From NCBI GenBank assembly GCA_964019415.1, contig OZ025868.1, positions 3,080,961 through 3,144,960 of the forward strand: a stretch of DNA of 64,000 nt. The letters run 5' to 3'. The stretch comes from Ianthella basta (Eukaryota; Porifera; Demospongiae; Verongiida; Ianthellidae). The stretch's first letter is position 1. Each line of letters begins with the position of its first letter. The notes beneath the pieces are model-generated. The model did not search any database. It was not told where the DNA came from and saw only the letters and a program-made list of their open reading frames with translations. A program made the translations under genes and the position numbers. Positions 39,103 through 52,927 of the stretch are shown piece by piece.

Positions 39103-40737
39103 ATACTGTCCCATTGCTATGTGTTGCCAAGGACTCATTCTGTCAAGGTACTATCGTCTCCCTTGGCAACCAACTGTCCATTCTGAGTGGAGGAGGTGAA
39201 GTAGTCCTTTAGGGGTGAGAACAGGTGCCGTATTACAGGGACACTCCATGCCCTCCCAAGCAGCTTGTGTCTCCCATGACGACCGAGGTTGGCAACAACC
39301 CTAACAATAGAGAGATAGCAGAACAAAATAGTTACAGTACAGATCAAAAGGTGGCTACAGTCCACACATGTGTGACACACAGAACAACCTCCCACTGCAC
39401 CCAATCTACTTGGAAATCCCATGACCCACATTCATACGTCCCACCATCATGCAGGAAGTTTTAGGTTAATGCAAATGCCCAATCGCCACCTCTCCATTTA
39501 AGTGCACCAGAGCATGTCCTCCTTCCATGCCCACTCCATACTTCACCCTCTCTCCTCCCTCTACACCAACCTGAAGGAACTTGGACATGATCTGTTGTCA
39601 TGATTCTTATGAGTACCACTGTCTGAAACAGCCTGAAGAATGGCCTCTCATCACCAGGTGGAGGTTTGCAGTAAGAATGTGGCAGAGCTCAAAGAGTCTC
39701 ATGGTTCCATCTGAGACCAGAATGGGCATAGGGTGATGAGTAGGAGAGCACAGAATACCATATAATAGTTTTGCAGAGATTCGTAGACACTAGCCAATGG
39801 ACAATAGTTTTCAACATTTCAGTATGCTACCCAAACGTTGAAAACAATGGCACGTATTCATAATTCCAAACAGAGCCCACCTAAAATTTCCAAGCGTGTT
39901 GGTGATTCAATTTTTCAGCACTGGTAGACCTTATGGTAAGTAGTTACATTTCCACATGTTTGAAGCCAAAAGCATGGTTAGCTTTTAGCTTGATAAATAT
40001 AAGCACCCAAAGTTGACACTTTTCCCATACATTACATACGTGCACCCTTGCCCCCTTGCTTATATGTAATGCATGCAGAAAACACAAGTTTTGAATGCTT
40101 GTATTTACTAAGCCAAACATGCTTTTGGCTTCAAATTTGAAAATTTCACTACTTACCTCAAGGTCTACCAGTGCTGAAAAAAGTGAATCGCCAGCACACT
40201 TGGAAAATTTAGGTGGGCTCTATTGGAATTATGAATACGTACCATTGTCCATTGGCTAGTGTCTACGTATCTCTACAATGTCTGACCTACCTAGCCACTC
40301 AGGCCTTTTCAAGCATATAATAGCTATTACTACATGACATATACACCCACACATGTACACTCACATGCATGCATGTGGCATTACACGTGTGCAGAGAAAA
40401 CACATCCCAAACATGATGGTATGGGATGTGTGTACTGTAGACTGTGGTTGGCACACCTACACTGGTAAAGTCTCTACAGTACACCTACATGCACAGCTTC
40501 CTTCCTTAGAGGAAAGGAACACTGTTAAATTAGTGAGGCCATAGCCACACTGGGCCAATGCACTAACAGATGACAGACACTGACACACAGACCTAACGTA
40601 GTTCCTGACAACATAACTGGCACAGATATGTTATTAGCTACACTACAAATGTCTTGTGTTCTATCTGTGCATGTACTGATGTCTCCATGTTACGCAGTAA
40701 ACGTCTTTAGTTGAATATACAGACTTACTTGTAGTCA
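39103..40737 (+). repeat. Type II 3' flank copy after gene E
   Basis: Starts abruptly at CTGTCCCATTGCTATGTGTT, equivalent to 51285 downstream of C2, and continues collinearly except for the insertion at 39769-40313. Confidence 0.75.
39769..40313. mobile_element. Foldback DNA element with about 200-bp TIRs
   Basis: CATATAATAG at 39759-39768 and 40314-40323 is a 10-bp target duplication. The uninterrupted site is visible near 32440. Long arms pair (CACTAGCCAATGGACAATAG against CCATTGTCCATTGGCTAGTG). No transposase. Confidence 0.85.
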
Positions 40738-41103
40738 TCCAATAAAGAAGCACCTTACGCCACGAATGGGTAATAAATGTCCAAGAGAGTAATACAGTAC
40801 CGACTTAGAGTTGTCAATGAACCTTTCTCGTGGCGGGAGGAGTCGAAGTACAACTCCGCGGTGAAAATTAGGACGATTCTTTTCCACAAGTACACCGGAT
40901 CGTAACCCACGCGCCATTTTTGTCGCCATTGTTACAGGGGAAATCCCAACAGTCCTCAGTAAGTACACACATGTATAATTATATGCACGCATTTATATAT
41001 GCATGGCCAGAGATATGAACAGATGAAGGTACCTCAGTACTAGTAGCAGCAGCATTTGTACCATACGTATGGACTCTGGTAGCAAATTATTACTGAAGCA
41101 GCA
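40738..41103 (-). promoter_or_regulatory. Conserved upstream block, copy 3
   Basis: Ends 236 bp before the start codon of gene F; same motif order as copy 1. The minus strand has an ATGGCGCGTG motif and a CAA/GTAAGT donor-like site. Confidence 0.45.
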
Positions 41104-41338
41104 GCTGGGACCATCTTCATGAAAGCTTCGTGCATAGCTAGCTAATATGAGTTGTTTGAGTGTATTCATTAGATCTATTCATATTGTGAAACAAGTTAGT
41201 TTACTAGCAGGCCTTATTTATTACCTGAAGGACATCTGTGCACAATAGTGCCACCACAGCAACCTAGCTAAGACTTAGAGGAGTTGGAGCTAGTAACTCT
41301 ATTTTGTGCCCAGGTCAGGTCACTGTATTGGTGCATGG

Positions 41339-43980
<2,642 letters not shown>

Positions 43981-44472
43981 CGTACTAACAGCAGAGTACC
44001 ACAACATGGTAGCATTCGTCTTTAGGACTGCAGTGTGTATAAACATGCATGGACAGTACATGAATGTAGACCAAACACTTTATCTTAGTGACAATCCCAT
44101 GAAGTCATGCAAGTGATTTATATAGTTATTGCCACAGCATTGTGTATATAATTAGCTATATATTTAATTCCTAGTGTTTAATGTATAGTGTAGTTTCACC
44201 CCAGATGTTCTGGTAAGAATATAGGATCTATGGCTAGGGGCAGTTGGAGCTTAGTCCAACTAAACAAAGTGCTGGCACCTGGATACTAACATGAAGCCTG
44301 TGTGCTATATAGATGCTAGTAAAGAGATTCATAGAGAGCTAGTAGCTGATCAGCCTCCTAAGGTCATATGATTCGTATCATATCAGCCTGATTGGCTGTG
44401 GTATGACTGCGGCCGGCATCTAGGGACTCTGCACGGTACTTACCCGGCTCGTGCACGCGCCAACCGAGGGCA

Positions 44473-47400
44473 ATGGAGGCACAAAGTAGCTTTCATGGTG
44501 CCATTCTCCTGCTACTCACAGGTGATCAAGAACTGGTTTCAGACAGTTGCAGTACTAGAGTGGTAGTAAAGGGTGCTGTGTTCGCATGTGTACGTACTCT
44601 GTGATGCTAGCTATAGCCTGCACGGTGACAGTCTAGCTACGTACATACATAGTTAACGCCCCCCACAGTGATCATTAGAATATTGTTTCAGCTGTGCTTA
44701 GGTACCGTAGTCTTAGCACGGCAGTGACGCATTGTCGGTATCTACTCCCTCAGGCTCACTTTGTGGAGTCGTTTCTCAACAGTGTGACCTGACTTTCAAT
44801 CTCTCCGTGTCCAATCTGAACAACGCTGCGGATTTTGTTGGCCTCGCTGCTAGCGAGAGGGTTAATGTAAGTGGTAACATTACAGGAAGCACGCTCACTT
44901 GCTCCTGCCCCACTATTGCTGGACTACCTGCTCAGTGGCAGGGTCCCGGGACTTTTGATACCAACTACACGGAAGTTCTGGATCATCCAGGCACAACTGT
45001 GCGGCTTGACATCACCACCACCATGTTTAGCTGTGCTGCAGCAGGCAACTACACGTGTGTCATTGGTGACAACAGGAGACAAGTGTTGGTGCTGCCAGTT
45101 GGTAAGTGTGCATGCAGTGCATTGTCTTAGTGCTCATTATAGACTGCAGTTACCTCATAAATGATGTCCATTTGAATGATAGTTCATGCATGTTTGTTTA
45201 ATGCATGTTTCAGGAGAGGATTGTAGCCCAACAAACGTTACCATAACACCCAGTCCCAGCAGACCACTTGGTGCTGATGAAGCTGTGACCTTACAGTGTT
45301 CGGCAGTAGATCCAACAGGGTCTGGTCTCAGCTACCGGTGGTTCAAGGATGATGTCCCAATTGTAAATGAGTCATCATCTGCTCTGGTGTTGAGTGCAGT
45401 AGGACCAGATGAGGTTGGAGTGTACGCCTGTCAAGCCAGCAACAGGTTGGGCATGGAGAAGCAGACATATGACCTTACATCATGTAAGTTCCTTCTTGAA
45501 CCCCACACTTATATGCCCTAATTAGATTGCAACCACTATCTGTGGCTCTTCCATCTATGTTAACTAACTGGGGAGGATTGAGTGGGGAAGGAGGGGGAGG
45601 GGGACAATCACTGGTTGCACAAGCAGAGACCCCAGCACTGCACTAACAGTCTGGTAGGCATGTGACATCCAGCGATCAACTACCAGTATGCGCATGCAAC
45701 AATGTCAACATCTCAAATTTCCCCTATCACTCATAGACTAGTCTAGAAGAGTTACAGGTCATTATGTTGTGTATGTGTATGCTTTACTGACCTAGCTGCA
45801 GTGTTGCCTGGAAGCTTAACGCTGGAAATAACGAATGCAACTGTTTGCTTCAACAAAGCTGTTCAACTGCGGTGCCAACATCAAGTGCTACCATCTGGAA
45901 TGTTTGCTACAGCCAGGCCCAGTTGGAAAGAAGATGGTGTTGTGCTTGCTATTGATGGTGGCATGTACCGTTCTGTGACATGGATCAATGAGACACACAC
46001 AGTCCTCGAATTGGTACCTGAGCAAAGCCGCTTTGAGCCATCAGGAGCACACAACTACACCTGTTTCCTCCCTCTTGTTGAGGGAGGGGAGCTTGAAAGC
46101 AACCCTGTAGAAGTCAGACCTCAAGGTGTGGAATATGACACACACATACACAATATTGGGCATAAGTGTTTACAGTGTGCTTTATACAGTGGACCCTGTC
46201 TAAGAAGGTCACTGTGTTAGGCAGCCACTCTAAAACAGCCAGCCTCCCTGAACCCAAATAGCAATAACTCATTGCAATCTACCTCTGTCGAGCAGTCACC
46301 TCTCTATAAGGGTCAGTTTGAACTGGCCGGAAGGTGGCTGTCTTAGACAGGTTTCACTATTACGTCTACCGGTATGTACACACAGATAAACCACGAAGGC
46401 CTGAAACACCTAGTAGCAGCCCAGGAATATGGGAGGCAAGGATCCACTGGAACAGAAGTGACGACCAATGCTTTGAGTCGCAAAGCTCCTGTGGACTGGA
46501 GTATAGCATCTCTTGGACTGTATCCAGTGGCGGGTCTTTGTACAGTGCAACTGTTCCATATCCTGAAAATGAGTATACCATCACCGGCTTAAGGCCAAGC
46601 ACTGAGTACACAGTGAATGTGACAGCATAGTGCCAGGTGGACACAGCACTGACTAGCAAGGAGTCCACAATTCTCTTCACAACTGAAGGCAAGCAAAACA
46701 GAATAAACAAGCTATAACTGTAATTATTATCTTTCGATCATTATTGTCTTTCAATCTGCTATTTTGTATCTATACCTATCTAACGCAGATAGTAGAAGTG
46801 CCACTCTCAATCTGACTGCCATCAATGACACCACCTGCTTTGAAATGCCAGTTTATCTACAATGTGACCACCCTGACACAGCTTCAAACATAGAAGGGAA
46901 TCCAGTGTTTGATTCAAGTCGGGTGAACTGGAAGAGGAATAGAGCTGTCATTGCAGTGGATGGCTCCATGTATCGCATAGTTCAGCAAAGCAGAAGTTCC
47001 ACCACTCTGGCAGTTACTTATCACAGAGAAGACTGCAGAGATACAACCAGCAAATTCACTTGCTTTATTCCCCTTGATAATGGCACCGTCTTGGAGAGTA
47101 ACGAAGTGAAGGTCCACCTCAATGTTTCGTGTAAGTGCATACATCCTTTCCATAGCTACAGTAGCATGTAGCCTTGGCCTATATATTACATATGTCATGC
47201 CAAGTATATACTGTATAAATTATCTATAGTAGGACTATTTTCTTATTTTGCATGTTTACTAGTAATACTATCTGCTGTAACATGTCACAATCACATATTT
47301 AGCAGCTGTTCAAACTTTGGGTCACTTGCAGCTGTTTCTTGTACAGAGTACACATTGTAACAGGAAACAAGTACAGATTTGTATAAATTGTACAGTCAAC

Positions 47401-47791
47401 AAAGAGGTACAAATGGCCAACAGTTTGAGCAGCTGCTAAATAGGATTTTGAAACTTTGCAAGTGATCCTTGGTAGTTTAGCATTCCTCCCTCTGTATCTA
47501 CAGATGCTCGTCATTATACTTTTACAGCAACTGGCCAGTTTCTGGATTTGTCGCCCATCATTGCTTGTTCACCACTCGTTACCCCAGCAACGAACTTTAA
47601 TGTGACATTTACATATATTCTGCCAACAGGCAACAGCACAGATCCAAAGGTGTACAGCCATGTCACCAACCAGACGAGCATAAACCTGACAGAGCTAGTA
47701 GATGTCAGGTTGCCATATGATGGAGGGTTCAATGTAATGCTGCATATACTAGAAGATGAACCAGGTGAGGAAAGTCAGGCATGCAGTCAGG

Positions 47792-47825
<34 letters not shown>

Positions 47826-47977
47826 ACGCTAACTGTCTTTCAGTGTGAGGGTGATGTATAGTTCTGTGAAAAATGCTATGAATACAATGTCCGTTTCATC
47901 ACACCAATGCATCAACTTCCCCTCGTGTGTGCGTGAGTGCATATGTGTGCATGCGTGCGTGTGTGTTTGCGTGCGTG

Positions 47978-48049
<72 letters not shown>

Positions 48050-50426
48050 TGTGTGTCTGTGTGTGCGATTTGCCCATGCTTCACATTTTCTGGTGTTTTC
48101 TGTGCGTAGATGCTATTGAATTAGCTCTTAACTCATCAGAAAGATACGCGTGTTTGGGAAAGACGTACAAATTGAATTGCACAAGTACAAAAGCTTTCAA
48201 TGAATGTGGAGTGTCCCTTCCCAACTGGTACAAGGATGGAAACATCATTGCATGTACTAATGGCTGCTCAAACCGTAAAGCTTACGATAACAAGATTGAA
48301 GAAATCTCTGTACAAATACCTCACTCCTTCCAGAATGATAGTGTCTACTATTGTGCAAGCGGTAATAAAAGAAGACAACCCAAATGTCTGAGCAACGACT
48401 TTCCAGTACAACCTCTACGTAAGCTGGGAACTCAAAACACAATTCAAAGCATACTGATGCATACTGTACATGCAATTGCAGCCATTATACTGTGTGGCAT
48501 GCTTAAATGCACTTGAGCTCATTACCTATACAATGTATATATGTCATATAACATATGGCCAGAAATTGTTGGTGAGAATTTTATTTGGGCATATTTTACT
48601 CTGGTGGTTGGAAATATGGCAGATTGCTCTCTAAACTGCCCATCTGCCAAAGTATGCTCCCCACCAAAACTTCCAGCCATTCCATACATGACTGTTCTTT
48701 ACCTCTCACAGGCCAGCCACTTCGCCCTGTGATCCAAAATTACTCGTCAAGTCCTACTACTCTCTCACTTACATGGACTCACAACAAGGTGTGCTTCTCA
48801 CACTGCATTGAATACAACATTTCCTGGTGGACCCCGCTTATTACCGACAGCTCGCTTACAGATGTAACAAATTACACCATCGAGGGCTTGCAATCGGGGC
48901 GGAACTACAGTGTCCAGGTTTGTGCGGTGTGTGAAGGATACCCTCCAAATTGCACAAAGGCCCACCTGTATAGTACCCAGCCAGGTGAGATTCGTATTGC
49001 ACATATGTATACTGTATGTATGCCTTGTCAGTAGACATTTCTGCATACCAACGTACGTTCTATCTAGGATGACAGTGTAAAGTTTGGGAGGTGTATTGCC
49101 CAAGAGTACGTACGTACATGGTATTGTAGTGTCTCGTTGCCTTGTGGTAACAATGAAAATCGGTGAAGTAGTTGGCTTCAAGCACAGCATCACTTTCAAT
49201 AGATTACATGATGTTTTGACGTACCGGAGGTATCTAAGTATGCATGAGGTGAATTGATAAAGTTAAGGACTCCAAGAGAGGCAGATAAGTATGTTTCCAT
49301 AAGGGATTTTGGGTCCTCTGAGATTGATTTAGATGTGCACTCTGAGTGTTCATTTATAAGGGAATCCATGCACCCTCCTCCCTCCTCCAGTATATTGAAC
49401 CGTGCATACCAATGCCAGAATGATACAGTTCATTGGAAATAGGTTGTTCAAAATTGCAAATAGTAAATGATTTGACATCATTGCAAACAGCAACACTGGA
49501 CAATGGGTGTGAGGTATTAACAAGCAGCAATGCTAATTGTGACATCCCAGCATTAGGCTATTTGCATTTTACATCAACCACTCTGAATTTGATTGTATGT
49601 GCAAACCACAGTGATTTTCCACGATGTTGCAAACATAAACCGAACTCCATAAGCCGTGTAACAGTCATTTGGACCATCAGTAAGCAAATTGCAGTGACTC
49701 TTAGTGATTGGTCCACAACTGGCGTGGGTTTCAGAGCTTTTTGCAATGTCATGAAAAATCCATGTGACTTGGACCAGTATGTTTGTGCGCTGTGTGGTCT
49801 TCTATGATACAGTGCAAGTATCAAATGGTGCAACACCTGCAATCATTGGTGGAACAGTGGGAGCAGTGGGAGCGGTGTTATTAACGCTAGCCATATGCAT
49901 AGCAAGCATCTGCCTTATCACGTGGTGCGTTAGGAAGGGCAGATGTTCATGCCAGAGTTTGAACAAATTTGAAGGTACGTATGGTATTGTATTACGTGTG
50001 TGTGGGTGGGTGGAAGTGTGTGGAGGTGTGTGTGGGTGTGCATGGGTGTGTGGGTGTGTGGGTGTGGGTGTGTGTGGGTGTTACTATATACGTACTATCA
50101 TGCTGTGTCAGTGTGATTATCCCATTTCATGTCTTATCTGAATCCACTTGCTATTCTTCCAGTGATCAACAAATCGAAAGCAACGGCACTTGTTACAGAA
50201 AAGGCACAGGTCAGTTCTTTACTGTACATGTAGCAGCCACTGCATTGTATACGTACACACACTACCTCTGTACTATCTATCACCCTACACCTGCTTACTG
50301 TAGAACTAAGGAGCATAATTATGTCCAGGCAATCAGTGAGATTGTGACATGCCTCCAGTCCCTCCCCATATCTGTGCCCTTTTTCTATCCCAACAGGAAG
50401 ATGAGACACAAGACACGAGAATGTAG
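44473..50426 (+). CDS. Gene C2: type II receptor (5 Ig, 2 FN3, TM) with one in-frame stop
   Basis: Exons 44473-44521, 44754-45101, 45214-45483, 45802-46125, 46386-46688, 46789-47130, 47504-47764, 48110-48418, 48712-48984, 49813-49974, 50163-50209, 50397-50426 (905 codons before the stop). Domains as in C1: signal peptide (GAILLLLTG), Ig 17-132, Ig 133-222, Ig 223-330, FN3 331-431, Ig 432-545, beta-type domain 546-632, Ig 633-735, FN3 736-826, TM in 827-880, tail without Tyr. Codon 412 is TAG (46628-46630) where C1 has CAG. Exon 5 uses a GC donor (GAAG/GCAAGC). The last intron is phase 0, unlike all others. A stop in FN3 would give a 411-residue secreted product or mRNA decay; sequencing error or allelic variation is possible. 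Confidence 0.8.
46187..46358. mobile_element. TA-flanked MITE in C2 intron 4
   Basis: Left CAGTGGACCCTGTCTAAGA and right TCTTAGACAGGTTTCACTA are inverted; about 170 bp. Ends resemble pogo/mariner-type elements. Confidence 0.65.
47794..47824 (+). repeat. (TG)n after C2 exon 7
   Basis: About fifteen TG units 30 bp after the donor. Confidence 0.95.
47934..48066 (+). repeat. (TG)n before C2 exon 8
   Basis: Long coding-strand TG tract about 45 bp before the acceptor of exon 8. Confidence 0.95.
49464..49679 (+). CDS. Candidate extra exon of C2 between FN3 and TM
   Basis: Flanked by an AATAG acceptor and a strong A/GTAAGC donor, 216 nt, phase 1 on both sides and open (VNDLTSLQTATLDNGCEVL...), with five Cys. 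The open frame continues to 49807. C1 has nothing like it between the same exons, and the gene splices in frame without it. Could be an alternatively used stalk or a remnant domain. Confidence 0.35.
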
Positions 50427-50558
50427 TAGTTGGTAGCAATTGTAGCTGAACTGATGTACGTATATCTGCATGCATGTGCAATGTAAGTACTCAGTGTAGT
50501 GGTTCATTTTTTGCAACTGATGGTGATTGTGTATGTGTATTATGGTGTGGTGATGGTG

Positions 50559-50560
<2 letters not shown>

Positions 50561-50596
<36 letters not shown>
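50561..50596 (+). repeat. (TG)n just after C2
   Basis: Short coding-strand TG tract about 135 bp after the stop, perhaps in the 3' UTR. Confidence 0.9.
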
Positions 50597-50598
<2 letters not shown>

Positions 50599-50639
50599 TG
50601 TGCATGTGTGCATGGTATGCAAGTGTGAGTATGCATGCA

Positions 50640-52346
50640 TTTCATGCCTGGCAACTGTCAAGTACATGCGTAGCTGCATGTGGTCTCCACATTAATTCCG
50701 GAGCTGTGCACCCATGCAATGTCCTTGTGCTTTTTGTGCCTGTAGTTGCAATAGAATTATTATATATAACTCTGAATGTACATACACAACTTATATACAA
50801 GAGACCCAGTTACTGTATTATTAGGCATTAATTAATTGATTTCAATCTTCAACATGTGTACGTGTACACCATGGAGGTTAATCTGGAGCAGGGCCTAATA
50901 TTGAATGATGTAGGAAGATATCTGCATTTAGCTACTATAGCTAGCTGCATTAGTGGAGATGACAGAATTTGAAGTGGCAGTAGCTCCCAGACCATGCCTT
51001 TAGCTACAGGTAGAATCTACAATAGCAAGCTGTACGTCCGCATGAGACGATCCACTGTATATACATGTATACAGTACACGTTCACCGAGATGAGAGCCCT
51101 TCAATTAGAAATCACATACAGTCCAAATTATGGAAACAGTTTGAAAGGTCTGCACTACATGAATTAACTTAACACATGCAGAACAGCCCATTAATCTAGG
51201 ACAATTCACACAATATTAGTATATGTACTTAAACACCAGTATAGTCCAATGGGAGCTATTATTACGTAGTTTCATTGCGTACTGTCCCATTGATATGTGT
51301 CGTCAAGGCTCTATCATCTCCCTTGGCAACCGACTGTCCATTCTGAGTGGAGGAGGTGTAGTAGTCCGTCAGTGGTGCGAAGAGGTGACATACATGTCAC
51401 AGGGACACTCCATGCCCTCCCAAGGAGCTTGTGTCTCTCATGACGACCAAGGTTGGCAACAACCCTAACAATAGAGAGATAGCAGAACAAAATAGTTACA
51501 GTACAGATCAAAAGTTGGCTACAGTCCACACATGTGTGACACACAGAACAACCTCCCACCGCACCACATCTTTACTTGAAAATCCCATGACCCACATTCA
51601 TACGTATATTCCACCATCATGCAGGAAGTGTTAGGTTAATGCAAATACCCAATCACCACCTCCCCATTCAAGTGCACCAGAGCACGTCCTCCTTCTATGC
51701 TCACTCCATACTTCACCCCCTCTCCTCCCTCTACACCAACCTGAAGGAATTTGGACATGATCTGTTGTCATGACTTCTTATGAATGTCACACTCTCAAAC
51801 AGCTTGAAAAATGGCCTCTCATTACCAGGTGGAGGTTTGCAGTAAGGATGGTTTCGTCTGAGACTGGGGTGGGCATATGGTGACGAGTAGGAGAATACAG
51901 AATCCATATAAAAGCTATTACTACATGACATATACACCCACACATGTACATACATACACTCACGTGCATGCATGTAGCTATACACATGTGCAGAGAAAAC
52001 ACTCCCCAAACATGATGGTATGGGCATATGTGTGTACTGTACTGTAGAGTGTGGTCGGCACACCTACACTGGTAGCATCTCTACAGTACGCCTACATGCA
52101 CAGCTTCCTTCCTTAGAGAAAAGGAACACTGTTGAATCAGTGAGGCCATAGCCACACTGGGCCAATGCACTAACAGATGACAGACACTGTACATAGAACT
52201 AACGTAGTTCCTAACAACATAACTGGCACAGATATGTTATTAGTTACACTAAAAATGTCTTGTGTTTCATCTGTGTATGTACTGCTGTCTCCATGTTATG
52301 CAGTAAACGTCTTTAGTTGAACATACAGACTTACTTGTAGTCAACC
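50640..52346 (+). repeat. Type II 3' flank, reference copy after C2
   Basis: This is the only copy that sits directly after an intact-length type II gene with no insertion. Copies at 10990, 31000 and 39103 match parts of it. No coding frame is conserved among the copies. Confidence 0.75.
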
Positions 52347-52690
52347 AAGAAAGAAGCTTCTTTCGCCACGAATTGGTAATAAATGTCCAAGAGAGTAATA
52401 CAGCACCAACTTAGAGTTGTCAATGAACCTTTCGCGGGGCGGGAGGAGTCGATGTACACCTCCGCAGTGAAGATTAGGACGATTCGTTCTCACAAGTACA
52501 CTGTACCGTAGTACATGCGCCATTTTGCCGTCATCGTTATAGGGGAAATCCCTGCAGTTCAGCTGTCGTACGCATTATATACGTATTCATGGCCAGAGAT
52601 ATAACAGATGAAGGTACTTCAGTACTAGTAGCAGCAACATTTGTACCATACGTATGGACCCTGGTTGCAATTTAGTACTGAAGCAGCAGC
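52347..52690 (-). promoter_or_regulatory. Conserved upstream block, copy 4
   Basis: Ends 238 bp before the start of gene G; the minus strand holds AAAATGGCGCATGTACTACG and a donor-like ACAA/GTAAGT. Confidence 0.45.
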
Positions 52691-52927
52691 TAGGACCATC
52701 TATTCTTCATGAAAGCTAAGTGCAAATATGAGCTGTTAGCTATAGCTAGTGTAGCTATTCATTAGATCTATTCATAATATGAAACAAGTTAGTTTACCAG
52801 TAGGCCTTACTTGAATGGGTGATATCTATGCACAATAGCGTCGCCACAACAACCTAGCTAAGACTTGGAGGAGCTGTAGTGACTGTTCTGTGCCAGGTCA
52901 GGTCACTGTTAGCTATCACCTGTGTGG

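Noticed and set aside
49433-49807. Stand-alone 124-residue gene
   Set aside because: It starts at a non-ATG codon and lies between FN3 and TM exons of C2; treated only as a possible exon.
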